DNA of 64,000 nt from Idiomarina aminovorans (GCF_023155095.1 NZ_JAKNDA010000008.1:1-64000), one strand, 5' to 3'. Positions 36,326 through 47,359 are shown, counted from the first letter of the stretch. Notes: generated by a model not told the origin, from the letters alone. A program made the numbers and translations.

Positions 36326-36862
36326 ATGACAAACTCAACGACAACGGATATCAGGGACTCAATAGGTTCTATTAAGGATTATCCAAAACCGGGTGTAATC
36401 TTTCGTGATATTACTCCTTTGTTGCAAGACGCCACTGCCTTCCGGTGTGCAGTTGACGTTTTAAAACATCGTTACAGCAAGTCAGGCATTACCCAGATAG
36501 CGGCTATTGAAGCACGGGGTTTCATTTTTGGTTCGGCATTAGCTTATGCAATGGGATGCGGGGTAACGCTTCTGCGAAAACCGGGGAAGCTGCCCGGTAA
36601 AATTGTCAGTCAAAGCTACCAGTTAGAATATGGCTCTGATCAATTGCAAATGCACGAAAATGCATTGACTGAAGACGATCGCGTATTGATTATTGATGAT
36701 CTGCTGGCAACCGGGGGAACCGTTATTGCAGCAAATCAATTGATAGCCTCTGCGGGTGCCGAGGTTGCCGAAGCTGCTTTTATTGTGTCATTACCGGAAC
36801 TGGGCGGCGAAGATAAATTGCAGCATGCAGGCGTTGCATGCTATACCTTATGTCAGTTTTAA
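36326..36862 (+). CDS. apt: Adenine phosphoribosyltransferase
   Basis: Apt salvages adenine to AMP with PRPP. The 178-residue product has the PRPP-binding motif VLIIDDLLATGGT, the flexible-loop region RKPGKLPGK and the N-terminal DYPKPGVIFRDITPLL signature. ATG 36326 gives the normal N terminus; an in-frame TTG at 36302 would overlap the receiver gene. The apt-dnaX-ybaB-recR-htpG-adk order matches E. coli exactly. Confidence 0.97.
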   Translation: MTNSTTTDIRDSIGSIKDYPKPGVIFRDITPLLQDATAFRCAVDVLKHRYSKSGITQIAAIEARGFIFGSALAYAMGCGVTLLRKPGKLPGKIVSQSYQLEYGSDQLQMHENALTEDDRVLIIDDLLATGGTVIAANQLIASAGAEVAEAAFIVSLPELGGEDKLQHAGVACYTLCQF

Positions 36863-36887
36863 CGACACAGAGTTAAGAATTCGCCCT

Positions 36888-38816
36888 ATGAGTTATCAGG
36901 TACTGGCAAGAAAGTGGCGACCTTCTCAATTTGAGGAAGTTGTTGGTCAACAACATGTTCTGAAACCGCTTGAGCATGCGCTCGATAAGCAGCGGCTGCA
37001 TCATGCTTATCTGTTTACGGGCACCCGTGGGGTTGGAAAAACAACCATCGCTCGCATACTGGCTAAAGCCCTTAATTGTGAACAAGGCATTACTTCAACG
37101 CCTTGTGGCCAGTGCAGTGCCTGTCTGGAAATTGAGCAGGGGCGATTCGTTGACTTGTTGGAAATTGATGCCGCCTCAAGAACCAAAGTTGAAGACACCC
37201 GCGAGTTACTTGATAACGTTCAGTATCGTCCAACTCGCGGGCGCTATAAAGTTTACCTGATTGACGAAGTGCATATGCTGTCGCGGCACAGTTTTAATGC
37301 GCTTTTAAAAACTCTGGAAGAGCCGCCGGAACATGTGAAGTTTCTGCTGGCCACTACGGATCCGCAAAAATTACCGGTGACCATTTTGTCGCGTTGCCTG
37401 CAGTTCAATTTAAAAGCGCTGTCGAATGACGATATTTCCCAACAACTGAATTACGTTCTGGGGCAGGAGCAGGTTAAGGCAGACGCTGACGCGTTGCCAT
37501 TATTAGCCCGCTCAGCTCGAGGCAGTATGCGTGACGCATTAAGTTTAACCGATCAAGCCATTGCTCAGGGAAACGGTGCCGTTAGTATTAACAGTGTCAG
37601 ACGTATGCTGGGTAATGTCCCTGTGGCAGATATCGCTGCATTGCTGGATTGCGTACTTGACGGTGATGCAGAAACGGTAATGCAGCGTGTTGATGCGATG
37701 GTATCTATGGTACCTGATCTCAGCTCAGTTTTGGTTGAGCTGCAAAGCTTGCTGCATCAGCTGGCGTTGGTTCAACAGGTGCCGGACGCGGCTAATGCTT
37801 TTGAAAACAGCGATGTGCTTAAGCCGTTGTTACGACGCATGCCAGCCGAATTGATTCAGGTTTTTTACCGTATTGTTCTGGAAGGGCGCCGTGAGCAGGC
37901 CTTCGCTATTGATGCGCGCAGCGGTCTGGAAATGACTTTGTTGCGTTTACTGTGTTTCCGTCCGGCAGAGAGTACGGATTCTAATGATATCGATACGTTA
38001 AGCTCGACTCAGAATACTGATATTCCCAGTTCAGAACTGACCGATTCGGAGTTGCAGGAACCGATGCCGGAACCTGAATTTACTGAACCGTTGCCGCCCG
38101 AACAAGATTCAGAGCCGGCGTTTACGTATCCCGAGCAGGCAGCAGAACATGACGCTGGTGATAACGAACCGCCTTCGTATCATGCTGAAGAACCAAAAGC
38201 AGAACCAGAATCAGAACCCGCGCAGCAGGATTCCGGTGTGTCCGATTTACTGCGTGTTCGTGAACAGCTGGCTGAAAAAAAAAATCCCGGCAAAGGTAAT
38301 CAGTCGGTAGATGCTCCGGCGCAGACTGAATCCGCCGCGCCGATAAAATTTGAAGCAACAGAGCCAACAACGGAAGAAAAGTCAGACCCAAGTGACTATG
38401 CGCTGCCCGAGTTGAATGATGATATTCGCGAAGCGGCTGAAATTGATAAATGGAGCGCGATGATAGCGGGTATGGACATTTCCGGTCTGGCTCGTCAGGT
38501 ATTGTTGAACTCTGAGTTGCAGAAAACCGGAGACGACGACTGGTTGATCCTGGTTGCAGAACAACAGAAAAGTTTACTGAATGAATCGACCGACGCGGCC
38601 GTCAGAGAGTCTTTGGCGGGTTTATTAGGCACTAGCGCGGGTGTACAGTTTAAAGTCGGAGTACCGGCTCAGCCAACGCCTCTTATGGTGCAGCAACATA
38701 TTAATGAGTATCGGCATCAACGCGCCTGTGAAATATTACAGGCGGATACCGGGGTGCAGGAATTACAGCAAAAGTTTCAAGCGCAAATTGATGAATCGTC
38801 AATTCAGGCGCGCTAA
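36888..38816 (+). CDS. dnaX: DNA polymerase III tau subunit (possible gamma by slippage)
   Basis: DnaX is the ATPase of the clamp loader. The 642-residue tau product has Walker A GTRGVGKTT and a C4 zinc module (CEQ...CGQCSAC). DEVHMLS (DExx), the SRC sensor-1 region and AAA+ domains I-III (to ~residue 370) come next. An acidic, proline-rich linker then leads to the tau-specific domains IV-V. Length equals E. coli tau (643). The true start is MSYQVLARKWRP at 36888; longer in-frame extensions overlap apt. A ten-A run in the linker offers a route to a short form (see separate entry). Confidence 0.97.
   Translation: MSYQVLARKWRPSQFEEVVGQQHVLKPLEHALDKQRLHHAYLFTGTRGVGKTTIARILAKALNCEQGITSTPCGQCSACLEIEQGRFVDLLEIDAASRTKVEDTRELLDNVQYRPTRGRYKVYLIDEVHMLSRHSFNALLKTLEEPPEHVKFLLATTDPQKLPVTILSRCLQFNLKALSNDDISQQLNYVLGQEQVKADADALPLLARSARGSMRDALSLTDQAIAQGNGAVSINSVRRMLGNVPVADIAALLDCVLDGDAETVMQRVDAMVSMVPDLSSVLVELQSLLHQLALVQQVPDAANAFENSDVLKPLLRRMPAELIQVFYRIVLEGRREQAFAIDARSGLEMTLLRLLCFRPAESTDSNDIDTLSSTQNTDIPSSELTDSELQEPMPEPEFTEPLPPEQDSEPAFTYPEQAAEHDAGDNEPPSYHAEEPKAEPESEPAQQDSGVSDLLRVREQLAEKKNPGKGNQSVDAPAQTESAAPIKFEATEPTTEEKSDPSDYALPELNDDIREAAEIDKWSAMIAGMDISGLARQVLLNSELQKTGDDDWLILVAEQQKSLLNESTDAAVRESLAGLLGTSAGVQFKVGVPAQPTPLMVQQHINEYRHQRACEILQADTGVQELQQKFQAQIDESSIQAR
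38275..38284 (+). other. Ten-A slippery run in dnaX
   Basis: GCT GAA AAA AAA AAT places ten consecutive A at codons ~463-466. A -1 slip meets TAA at 38297-38299 after about 5 codons. A +1 slip meets TAG at 38308-38310. Either yields a ~470-residue product that keeps the ATPase domains and loses tau domains IV-V, as in gamma subunits made by frameshifting in E. coli (A AAA AAG) or by transcriptional slippage at an A run in Thermus. Confidence 0.65.
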
Positions 38817-38846
38817 TTTTCAAAAGCTTAAACGAGGAAGAGAACT

Positions 38847-39173
38847 ATGATGAAAGGTGGAATGGGTAACATGATGAAGCAGGCGCAACAAATGCAGGAG
38901 CGCATGCAGCAAGCCCAGGAAGAAGTTGCTAACATGGAAGTCACCGGTGAAGCCGGCGCGGGTTTGGTAAAAATCACCATGTTGGGTAATCACAACGTAA
39001 AACGCGTGAGCATTGACCCAAGCTTGATGGAAGATGACCAGGATATGCTGGAAGATTTGATTGCTGCCGCAACCAACGATGCGGTGCGCCGGGTTGAAGA
39101 AACCAGCAAAGAGCGTATGTCAGAAATTACTGGTGGTCTGGGTTTGCCTCCGGGTTTTAAAATGCCGTTCTGA
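38847..39173 (+). CDS. ybaB: YbaB/EbfC family nucleoid-associated protein
   Basis: The 108-residue DNA-binding protein has the family pattern: a glycine/methionine-rich N terminus ([20 protein letters not shown]), then helix-strand-helix with [11 protein letters not shown] and a glycine-rich C terminus ([13 protein letters not shown]). YbaB/EbfC dimers bind DNA and co-occur with recR and dnaX. A GAGGAAGAG ribosome site precedes the ATG. It starts 30 bases after dnaX. Confidence 0.96.
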   Translation: MMKGGMGNMMKQAQQMQERMQQAQEEVANMEVTGEAGAGLVKITMLGNHNVKRVSIDPSLMEDDQDMLEDLIAAATNDAVRRVEETSKERMSEITGGLGLPPGFKMPF

Positions 39174-39189
39174 GAACTGAGGCAGGTTA

Positions 39190-39795
39190 ATGAGTATTAG
39201 TCCGGCAATCGATGAACTTGTTGATAATTTAAAACGCCTACCGGGTGTTGGCCAGAAGTCAGCCCAGCGTATGGCGTTTCATTTGCTTGAACGTGATCGT
39301 GGTGGCGCCTCAAGGCTCGCTGAATCACTGCAGTCCGCGGTTGAAAAAGTGGGGCACTGTGAGTGCTGCCGGACCTTAACAGAAGAGCCGTTGTGTCGAA
39401 TTTGCAGCAACCCGATGCGGCGCGAAAACGGTGTGCTGTGCGTTGTTGAAACACCCGCTGATGTATTAGCCATTGAACAAACCTCTCAGTTTCAGGGGCG
39501 CTACTTTGTGCTGATGGGACATTTGTCTCCTCTGGACGGCATTGGTCCGGTAGATATTGGTCTGGATGAGCTTGAACGACAGTTGCAGAATGAGCCGGTT
39601 AAAGAGATTGTATTAGCAACGAATCCAACCGTAGAAGGTGATGCTACGGCACATTACATTGCCGATATTGCTGCACAACAAAATATTAATACCACCCGTA
39701 TAGCTCACGGCGTGCCAGTCGGCGGTGAGCTGGGTTATGTTGATCAAACCACACTCGGCCACGCCTTCAGCGGCCGAAAACAATTTTCCCGGTGA
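39190..39795 (+). CDS. recR: Recombination mediator protein RecR
   Basis: RecR works with RecF/RecO to load RecA on gapped DNA. The 201-residue product has the helix-hairpin-helix start ([20 protein letters not shown]), a C4 zinc finger (CECC...CRIC), a Toprim domain ([13 protein letters not shown]) and the C-terminal Walker B-like [12 protein letters not shown] with [12 protein letters not shown]. It lies directly after ybaB with a 16-base gap. Confidence 0.97.
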   Translation: MSISPAIDELVDNLKRLPGVGQKSAQRMAFHLLERDRGGASRLAESLQSAVEKVGHCECCRTLTEEPLCRICSNPMRRENGVLCVVETPADVLAIEQTSQFQGRYFVLMGHLSPLDGIGPVDIGLDELERQLQNEPVKEIVLATNPTVEGDATAHYIADIAAQQNINTTRIAHGVPVGGELGYVDQTTLGHAFSGRKQFSR

Positions 39796-39823
39796 CTTGA
39801 AAATATTTCCTGCGCCCCCATTA
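39796..39823 (+). promoter_or_regulatory. Sigma-32 (heat-shock) type promoter of htpG
   Basis: CTTGAAA (39796-39802) and CCCCATTA (39816-39823), 13 bases apart, match the sigma-32 consensus CTTGAAA-N11-16-CCCCATNT in all but one fixed base. It starts right after the recR stop and lies ~40 bases before the htpG ATG. Confidence 0.8.
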
Positions 39824-39860
39824 CTGTTGCCATAGGTAATAACAGCAGGAGAAATATACT

Positions 39861-41774
39861 ATGGCGGAAGCCGGTCAAATGGAAAAACATGGATTTCAGA
39901 CAGAAGTTAAACAATTACTTCACCTGATGATTCATTCTCTGTATTCCAATAAAGAAATTTTCTTACGTGAACTGGTCTCCAATGCGTCTGACGCGGCGGA
40001 TAAATTGCGCTTTAAAGCTTTAAGTGACAATTCCCTGTATGGAGACGACAGTGATCTGCACGTTCGTGTTTCTGTTGATAAAGACAGCCGCACCATCACT
40101 ATCAGCGATAATGGTGTGGGTATGACACGCGATGACGTGATGAGTAACCTGGGGACTATTGCGAAGTCAGGTACGGCTGAATTCTTCGGTCAGTTGTCGG
40201 GTGACGAATCAAAGGACAGCAAGCTCATCGGTCAGTTTGGTGTAGGCTTTTACTCGGCCTTTATTGTTGCTGACGAAGTTACGGTAAGAACTCGCTCCGG
40301 CTTGGAAAAAGAGGCATCAGCGGTTGAATGGCGCTCTCAAGGCGAGGGTGAATTCGAAATTGCTGACATTGATAAAGCCCGTCGCGGCACTGATATTATT
40401 TTGCATCTGAAAGACGATGCCGATGAGTTTTTAGATAAAAACCGCTTGCGTGGCATTATCAATAAATACTCAGAACACTTAAGCATACCGGTGCAAATGT
40501 GGAAAGAGCCGGTACCCGAGTCCGAAGATGACGAAGGTAATAAAGTGGAAGGGCAGCCCGGTGAATGGGAGACCGTCAACTCAGGTCAGGCACTCTGGAC
40601 TCGTGAAAAATCGGACATTACTGATGAAGAATACAAAGAGTTTTACAAAACCGTAGCTCACGATTTTGATGAGCCGCTGCTGTGGAGCCACAACAAAGTT
40701 GAAGGTACAACCGAATACACTAACTTGCTGTACATTCCTAAACGCGCTCCCTGGGACTTATGGAATCGCGAGCAGCAGCACGGTGTTAAGCTTTATGTGA
40801 AGCGCGTATTCATCATGGATGACGCCGAGCAGTTAATGCCAACGTATTTGCGCTTTGTGCGTGGTCTGGTGGACTCTAACGATTTACCGCTGAATGTTTC
40901 GCGCGAAATTCTGCAGGACAATAAAATTACCCGTGCCATGCGAAACGGCAGTACCAAGAAAGTGTTGCAAATGCTGAAAAAGCTGGCAAAAGACGACCAG
41001 AAGCAATATCAACAGTTCTGGGATACGTTTGGTAATGTGCTGAAAGAAGGTCCGGCAGAGGATCACTCCAACCGTGAGCGTATTTCCGAACTGTTGCGTT
41101 TTGCTTCCACGCATAACGACGGCGCTGTGCAGTCAGTCAGCCTGGACGACTACATTGAGCGTATGAAAGAAGGCCAGGATAAAATTTTCTACATTGTTGC
41201 TGACAGCTATGAAGCTGCCAGAAATAACCCTGCGCTGGAAATCTTTAACAAAAAAGGTATTGAAGTGCTGCTGCTTTCAGAGCGCATCGATGAATGGCTG
41301 ATGAGTCATCTGACTGAATTTAAAGAGAAGCAGCTTCAGTCAGTCACGCGTGGAGACTTAGATCTGGGTGAACTGGACGACGAGGAAGCCAAGGCTGAAC
41401 AGGAAAAAGCGGAAGAGGCTTTCAAAGAAAATCTGGAGCGTTTCGAGCACGCCTTAGGTGATAAAGTTAAGAAGGTTCGTGTGACCAATCGCTTAACAGA
41501 TTCTCCAGCCTGTATCATTACCGATGACAATGATATGAGCACGCAGATGGCGAAGTTGATGGAAGCCGCCGGGCAGACGGTTCCTGAAACCAAATATATC
41601 TTTGAGGTTAATCCTGAGCACCCATTGGTTCAGCGTATGCTGACCAAAGAGGATGACACCTTTAAAGAATGGGCTGAAGTGCTATTGGATCAGGCAACGT
41701 TGGCAGAGCGAGGCAACTTGAAAGACCCTGCCTCCTTTGTTACCCGCCTTAATAAATTAATGCTGAACGCATAA
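39861..41774 (+). CDS. htpG: Chaperone protein HtpG (Hsp90)
   Basis: The 637-residue bacterial Hsp90 has the GHKL ATPase domain with [24 protein letters not shown] and [12 protein letters not shown] middle domain follows ([27 protein letters not shown], with [12 protein letters not shown]). The C-terminal dimerisation domain has a short charged stretch before it. A GCAGGAG ribosome site stands before the ATG. The heat-shock promoter directly upstream fits its role. Confidence 0.98.
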   Translation: MAEAGQMEKHGFQTEVKQLLHLMIHSLYSNKEIFLRELVSNASDAADKLRFKALSDNSLYGDDSDLHVRVSVDKDSRTITISDNGVGMTRDDVMSNLGTIAKSGTAEFFGQLSGDESKDSKLIGQFGVGFYSAFIVADEVTVRTRSGLEKEASAVEWRSQGEGEFEIADIDKARRGTDIILHLKDDADEFLDKNRLRGIINKYSEHLSIPVQMWKEPVPESEDDEGNKVEGQPGEWETVNSGQALWTREKSDITDEEYKEFYKTVAHDFDEPLLWSHNKVEGTTEYTNLLYIPKRAPWDLWNREQQHGVKLYVKRVFIMDDAEQLMPTYLRFVRGLVDSNDLPLNVSREILQDNKITRAMRNGSTKKVLQMLKKLAKDDQKQYQQFWDTFGNVLKEGPAEDHSNRERISELLRFASTHNDGAVQSVSLDDYIERMKEGQDKIFYIVADSYEAARNNPALEIFNKKGIEVLLLSERIDEWLMSHLTEFKEKQLQSVTRGDLDLGELDDEEAKAEQEKAEEAFKENLERFEHALGDKVKKVRVTNRLTDSPACIITDDNDMSTQMAKLMEAAGQTVPETKYIFEVNPEHPLVQRMLTKEDDTFKEWAEVLLDQATLAERGNLKDPASFVTRLNKLMLNA

Positions 41775-41784
41775 TTTTACACCC

Positions 41785-41819
41785 GCCGCTGCCGGTAACT
41801 CGTTGCCCGCAGCGGCTTT
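41785..41819 (+). terminator. Probable htpG terminator
   Basis: GCCGCTGC (41785-41792) pairs perfectly with GCAGCGGC (41809-41816), then TTTCTG. The short T run makes it moderate. A second 7-bp hairpin (TACCCTG/CAGGGTA, 41832-41850) follows. Confidence 0.55.
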
Positions 41820-41831
41820 CTGCGCTTGTAA

Positions 41832-42539
<708 letters not shown>

Positions 42540-42550
42540 CCGGCTAATAA

Positions 42551-42576
42551 AAGGCTCACATAGTGAGCCTTTTTTG
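42551..42576 (+). terminator. adk terminator
   Basis: AAGGCTCAC (42551-42559) and GTGAGCCTT (42563-42571) form a 9-bp perfect stem with a three-base loop, followed by T residues. Confidence 0.88.
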
Positions 42577-42628
42577 ATGAAGCCAGTTTTGACAACGTCA
42601 AAAAGTAACAACTAATAAGAAGCATGCA

Positions 42629-43036
42629 ATGACATCCCAATTGACAATTACCGGTTTGTACGCCGGAGTTCTGACGCTCATTTATCTTGTTCTGGCGGTG
42701 CAGATTATTCGTTTACGCTGGAAGCACCGGGTCGGCATTGGTACGGGTGAAGCCGAAGAACTTAATATTGCGGTACGCATTCATGGTAACTTTATTGAAT
42801 ATGTGCCATTGGCGCTTATTTTGTTTGCGACGATGGAAGTCCAGAATGCGTCCGTAGGCTTGCTGCATGGGGTAGGAATTGCACTGATTATTGCGCGCTT
42901 ATGTCATGCCGTTGGACTGACTCGCAGCGCTGGGGTTAGCCTGCCAAGAACCATTGGCGTATTGACTACTTTTGCGGTTTTATTGTTGTCGGCTGGCTTC
43001 GGTATTGGTCAGTTTATTGGTGTCAGTTTATCCTAA
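42629..43036 (+). CDS. MAPEG-family membrane protein
   Basis: The 135-residue protein has four predicted membrane helices and the MAPEG-like segments RIHGNFIEYVPLALILFATME and RLCHAVGLTR. Members of this family include glutathione-linked and eicosanoid-metabolising enzymes. Bacterial members next to such housekeeping genes have no firm function. It is followed after 9 bases by an alpha/beta hydrolase gene and then a MATE exporter, suggesting one operon. Confidence 0.82.
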   Translation: MTSQLTITGLYAGVLTLIYLVLAVQIIRLRWKHRVGIGTGEAEELNIAVRIHGNFIEYVPLALILFATMEVQNASVGLLHGVGIALIIARLCHAVGLTRSAGVSLPRTIGVLTTFAVLLLSAGFGIGQFIGVSLS

Positions 43037-43045
43037 AGTGAAGCT

Positions 43046-43834
43046 ATGTCTGAATTAGAAGCTGGAATTCATCTCTACGGAGAGCAACAAAATACCCCGG
43101 TGATATTGTTGCACAGTTCTCAAAGTGCAAGCACGCAGTGGCGTGCACTGGTAAAAAATTTAATCAGCAGTCACTTTGTTATTGCAGTTGACTTACTCGG
43201 CTATGGACAGGCGCCCAAGGTTGAATTTGCGGCTAACTTCAGGCTGGAGCAGGAGTTACCCCGCATTATCTCAGCAGTTGAACATCTGGGCTTGTCACAA
43301 CCGGTGCAATTGGTTGGTCATTCCTATGGTGGCGCGGTTGCGTTAAAGCTCGCGTTAGAAAACCCGTTTAAGATTGCAGACGTTGTGCTTTATGAACCGG
43401 TGGCCTTTCATGCGTTACCGGATGACTCTCCCGGTATGCTCGAAATTCAGGAAATTAGTCAGGCCATGCACGGTAGAGACGCCATAGAATGCACGCGCAC
43501 TTTTGTGGATTACTGGAACAATGCCGGTTATTTCGATGCTTTACCGGAGCGTATTCAACAGCTGATGGTCAGTCAGGCCGACAAGGTTGCGTTAGATTTT
43601 GATGCGTTGCTTAATGAACCGCGTCGATTAAATGACTACAGTGGTGTTGACCAACACGTGTTGCTGTTACAGGGTGAACATACCCGTCGCAGCGCAAAAG
43701 CGGTAGCCGAAGCCTTATCCACGGTATTACCTGACCTTGAAAGAGCCTTTGTTGCGGCCGGGCATATGGGGCCACTAACCCATTCGGCTGACGTCAACGA
43801 ACGTATTTTGCGGTTTTTAAGAAACTCACCTTAA
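43046..43834 (+). CDS. Alpha/beta-hydrolase-fold protein
   Basis: The 262-residue protein has the hydrolase fold. It shows a VILLHSSQSAS oxyanion segment, the nucleophile elbow GHSYGG, an acidic residue in LLLQGEHT and the catalytic His in AAGHMGPLTH. It has no signal peptide. The substrate is unknown; the closest general class is small esterases or C-C hydrolases. It lies between the MAPEG and MATE genes with short gaps on both sides. Confidence 0.82.
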   Translation: MSELEAGIHLYGEQQNTPVILLHSSQSASTQWRALVKNLISSHFVIAVDLLGYGQAPKVEFAANFRLEQELPRIISAVEHLGLSQPVQLVGHSYGGAVALKLALENPFKIADVVLYEPVAFHALPDDSPGMLEIQEISQAMHGRDAIECTRTFVDYWNNAGYFDALPERIQQLMVSQADKVALDFDALLNEPRRLNDYSGVDQHVLLLQGEHTRRSAKAVAEALSTVLPDLERAFVAAGHMGPLTHSADVNERILRFLRNSP

Positions 43835-43852
43835 CCCGGAGAGTGAAAACGA

Positions 43853-45241
43853 GTGAATTGGTGGACTAATAACAAAGCCGAATGTCGTAAGCTGGCTAAG
43901 CTGACCGGTCCAATTTTGGTTGCTCAGCTCACTCAAATGTTAATGAGTGTGGTTGATACCGTTATGGCCGGCCGCAAAGGGGCTCTGGATTTGGCGGCGG
44001 TTTCAGTCGGCGGCAGCATTTTTGTACCGGCAACGCTGTTAGTCTTTGGCCTGGCTTTAGCCCTGGCTCCAATTATTTCACATCTGGATGGTTCAAATTC
44101 ACACCGGCGCGTTGCCAATATACTGCAACAGGGCTTATACGCCTGCGCTATTGTTGGTGTTATTACCCTTATCGGAATGTCTTCCGCGCCCTGGTTACTG
44201 GATGCGATGGAGGTTGAAAACGACTTTCGCGCCATCACGCTGGATTACCTGTTTTATGTTGCCTGGGGCATACCGGGTTTTGTTATTTATGCGGTTTTAA
44301 GAAACTTCTGCGAAGGTATGTCGAATACCATGCCGTCGCTCATCATTGGCTTTATCGGCTTAATTATTAACATACCCGCCAACTACATTTTTGTTTATGG
44401 TGAATTTGGGATGCCGGAACTGGGTGGTGCCGGTTGTGGCCTGGCAACGGCCATTGTACTTTGGGGCATGGCCATTTCTATGGTCGTGTACACCTTTACG
44501 GCAAAACGGTATAAGCGATTACGGCTGCTGCGCCGCTGGTATCGGCCCAACTGGGACGATGTTACCTACGTTATCCGTATCGGCTTCCCGATATCCATGT
44601 CATTGTTCTTCGAAGTCAGCTTATTTGCGGCGGTGGCGCTATTGATAGCTCCGTTAGGACCGACCGTAGTTTCTGCGCACCAAATTGCGCTGAATATCAG
44701 TTCACTGGTGTATATGGTGCCGCTGAGTATTTCTATGGCGGTGACTTTACGGGTGGGCTTTGCGCTGGGTGCCGGTGACCCGAAAAATGCCATGTTGAGT
44801 TTTAAACTGGCTATGCTGTTTGGTGGTGCGTTTGCCGCTGTGAACGGTCTTATCATGTACTTGGGCGGCGGCTGGCTGGCGAGTCTGTATACGCCCGACA
44901 AAGATATTATCAATCTGGCAGCGACATTGATGGGTCTGGCGGCTATTTTTACTGTGTCCGATACGTTCCAGGCCATTTCTATTGGCACTCTGCGAGGCTA
45001 TAAAGACACTAAATATCCAATGGTACTGGCGTTTATCTCTTACTGGCCATTTGGTTTAACCGTTGGTTTTATTCTGGGGCGTACCGACTGGGTGGTACCG
45101 GCCATGGGCGCGGCTGGTTTCTGGATTGGTTTTATCAGTGGTTTAAGTGTCGCGGCGGTACTCTTGTCATTGCGCTTACGCCGCGTATCCCGCAAATACG
45201 AGCGTAAGCATTTTCGTGAACAGCTTAATAGTGCCGCTTAA
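43853..45241 (+). CDS. MATE-family multidrug/cation antiporter
   Basis: The 462-residue transporter has about 12 membrane helices in two repeated halves, with GPILVAQLTQMLMSVVDTVMAGR at the start of helix 1 and the second-half RIGFPISMSLFFEVSLFA. This is the NorM-like branch, which couples Na+ or H+ influx to drug export. It uses a GTG start with GGAG upstream. Its stop overlaps the stop of hisIE on the other strand by 4 nt. NorM itself cannot be asserted. Confidence 0.9.
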   Translation: MNWWTNNKAECRKLAKLTGPILVAQLTQMLMSVVDTVMAGRKGALDLAAVSVGGSIFVPATLLVFGLALALAPIISHLDGSNSHRRVANILQQGLYACAIVGVITLIGMSSAPWLLDAMEVENDFRAITLDYLFYVAWGIPGFVIYAVLRNFCEGMSNTMPSLIIGFIGLIINIPANYIFVYGEFGMPELGGAGCGLATAIVLWGMAISMVVYTFTAKRYKRLRLLRRWYRPNWDDVTYVIRIGFPISMSLFFEVSLFAAVALLIAPLGPTVVSAHQIALNISSLVYMVPLSISMAVTLRVGFALGAGDPKNAMLSFKLAMLFGGAFAAVNGLIMYLGGGWLASLYTPDKDIINLAATLMGLAAIFTVSDTFQAISIGTLRGYKDTKYPMVLAFISYWPFGLTVGFILGRTDWVVPAMGAAGFWIGFISGLSVAAVLLSLRLRRVSRKYERKHFREQLNSAA

Positions 45242-45846
45242 CCGCGGCGCTTCGCTAACACTTCCAACACATCTTCCAGGCTGAGTTCGCTTGCCTGTAG
45301 CACAACCAACAGATGATAAAGTAAGTCTGCACTTTCGTTAACCAATTCGTGTTTATCTTCAGTTGCCGCGGCTAAAGCTACTTCCACGCCTTCTTCGCCA
45401 ACTTTTTGAGCCGCGCGTTTTATGCCTTTAGCAAACAGGCTGGCGGTATAGCTTTCGCTGGCATCTGCGCCTTTACGGCCAGCGATAAGCGTATCTAATT
45501 CGTGTAGCAACGGTTTAGGCGCAGCATCAAAACAACTGCGGTTACCTAAGTGGCAGGTCGCTCCATCGGGCAGAGCGTGAACTAACAGCGCGTCATCATC
45601 ACAATCTGAATACATGCCTTTAAGATGCAGGTAGTTTTTCGAGCTCTCGCCCTTGGTCCATAAACGCTCTTTGCTGCGGCTGTAAAAGGTGGTTTTGCCG
45701 GTTGTTAAACTTTCTTTTATAGCTTCAGCATTCATGTAGCCCTGCATTAAAACTTCACCGGTCAACGCATGTTGTACGGTACAGGGAATCAGTCCCGACA
45801 TTTTTTCCCAGGCCAGCTGGTCAATGGTTTCTAACTCAATTTTCAT
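45238..45846 (-). CDS. hisI: Bifunctional phosphoribosyl-AMP cyclohydrolase / phosphoribosyl-ATP pyrophosphatase
   Basis: HisIE carries out the second and third steps of histidine synthesis. The 202-residue fusion has the cyclohydrolase domain (1-~110) with metal motif DCDDDALLV and CHLGNRSCF. The pyrophosphohydrolase domain follows (~115-202) with [13 protein letters not shown] and the E-rich MazG-like helix. It is the last gene of the operon, overlapping hisF by 4 nt. Confidence 0.97.
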   Translation of the reverse strand: MKIELETIDQLAWEKMSGLIPCTVQHALTGEVLMQGYMNAEAIKESLTTGKTTFYSRSKERLWTKGESSKNYLHLKGMYSDCDDDALLVHALPDGATCHLGNRSCFDAAPKPLLHELDTLIAGRKGADASESYTASLFAKGIKRAAQKVGEEGVEVALAAATEDKHELVNESADLLYHLLVVLQASELSLEDVLEVLAKRRG

Positions 45847-46640
45847 AGTGTCTCCTGAGGCGCTTCTATAGCGCGAACGACAACATTATTAGCCGCCATT
45901 GCCGTTTTTACGTCGGCAATGCTGAATATGTTTTTGTGAAAGACCGAAGCCGCCAGCGCGCCGTCAACTTTGGCCTGCTGAAAGGCATCGATAAAGTGCT
46001 GAATTTCACCAGCACCACCAGAGGCTATCAGGGGAACCGAGCAGTATTCACGTAAAGCCGACAGTTGCGCAATATCGTAGCCTTTGCGAACACCGTCCTG
46101 GTTCATGCAATTCAGAACAATTTCACCAGCACCGCGGGCAATTACTTCTTGTAGCCAGTCTTTGGTCTGCCAGGCTGATTTACGTGACTTGCTTTCATCG
46201 CCGGTAAACTGATGCACTTCGTATTGATCTGACTGTTCGTTGTAAAAACTGTCAATACCAATAACGATGCACTGCTGGCCAAATTCTTCAACCAAGGTAT
46301 TAATTAAATCGGGGTTGAGCAGGGCCGGTGAGTTAATCGAAATTTTATCCGCCCCCATGGAGAGCATGGTCTGTGCGTGCTCAACCGAACGAATGCCGCC
46401 GGCTACGGTAAACGGAATATTAATTTCCCGTGCCACCCGCTCAACCCATGACTTATCCACCGTTCGACCATCGGCCGAGGCGGTAATGTCATAAAATACC
46501 AGTTCGTCAGCGCCGCTTTCTGCATAACGCTTTGCCAGCGGCTCTATGTCACCAATAATTTCATGGTTACGGAACTTAACCCCTTTTACCACTTGTCCGT
46601 CACGAACATCCAGGCAAGGTATTACGCGTTTTGCCAGCAT
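45843..46640 (-). CDS. hisF: Imidazole glycerol phosphate synthase cyclase subunit HisF
   Basis: HisF uses ammonia from HisH to close the imidazole ring. The 265-residue barrel has catalytic Asp11 in [16 protein letters not shown] and the second Asp in IGIDSFYN. It also has the phosphate-site loops [12 protein letters not shown] and VAGGIRS. It overlaps hisA by 19 nt and hisIE by 4 nt, so translation is coupled along the operon. Confidence 0.97.
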   Translation of the reverse strand: MLAKRVIPCLDVRDGQVVKGVKFRNHEIIGDIEPLAKRYAESGADELVFYDITASADGRTVDKSWVERVAREINIPFTVAGGIRSVEHAQTMLSMGADKISINSPALLNPDLINTLVEEFGQQCIVIGIDSFYNEQSDQYEVHQFTGDESKSRKSAWQTKDWLQEVIARGAGEIVLNCMNQDGVRKGYDIAQLSALREYCSVPLIASGGAGEIQHFIDAFQQAKVDGALAASVFHKNIFSIADVKTAMAANNVVVRAIEAPQETL

Positions 46641-47359
46641 TCCAGAGCCTCCTGCATAGTGAAAGCGCCGGTAAGTAAAGACTTACCCAGAATAACTGAA
46701 TCACAGTTTACGGCTTTCAAATCTTTAAGATCGTCTAAGCAACTGACACCACCCGACGCCTGCCAGACCACCTGTGGGTAAAGCTGCTTGTAGCGCTTGT
46801 AAAGCTCGACGTTGGTGCCGGTCATAGTACCGTCTTTGCTAATGTCGGTACAAAGTACATGGCGACAGCCTAAATCAAGATAACGATTCAGAATATTGTC
46901 CAGTGTGTGCGTGCTGGCCTGCTGCCAGCCGTGCGTAGCCACCATGGCGTTGCCATTCGGGTCTATGTTGACATCCAGCGCGAGTACAATTTTTTCCGGG
47001 CCGTATGTTTCAAACCAACCAGAGACTTTCTCGGGGTTATTCACGGCTGTCGAGCCAATAATGGCGCGTTCAATACCGGCTTCAAACAGGGTTTCTAGGT
47101 CCGCTGTTGTGCGTATGCCGCCACCGGCCTGGCATTTCATACCCGACTCCGAAACCAGTTTTGCCAGTAAATTCTGCTGGCGCCTGTCGGGATCTTTTGC
47201 GCCGTCTAAGTCGACCAGGTGCAACCATTCGGCACCGGCTTTGGCATAAAGCTGAGCCTGCCCCAGCGGGGTTAAATCAAACTCGGTTTTTTGTGCAAAG
47301 TCACCCTGATACAGGCGCACCACTTTGCCATCGATGAGATCCAGAGCTGGTATCAGCAT
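46622..47359 (-). CDS. hisA: ProFAR isomerase HisA
   Basis: HisA isomerises ProFAR to PRFAR. The 245-residue barrel begins with [17 protein letters not shown] (catalytic Asp8). It has [19 protein letters not shown] (the usual second Asp), [11 protein letters not shown] and [11 protein letters not shown]. It overlaps hisH by 7 nt and hisF by 19 nt. Confidence 0.97.
   Translation of the reverse strand: MLIPALDLIDGKVVRLYQGDFAQKTEFDLTPLGQAQLYAKAGAEWLHLVDLDGAKDPDRRQQNLLAKLVSESGMKCQAGGGIRTTADLETLFEAGIERAIIGSTAVNNPEKVSGWFETYGPEKIVLALDVNIDPNGNAMVATHGWQQASTHTLDNILNRYLDLGCRHVLCTDISKDGTMTGTNVELYKRYKQLYPQVVWQASGGVSCLDDLKDLKAVNCDSVILGKSLLTGAFTMQEALECWQNA

Noticed and set aside
46896..47249. 117-codon plus-strand frame inside hisA
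   Set aside because: Complement of hisA; the hisA frame is fully conserved.
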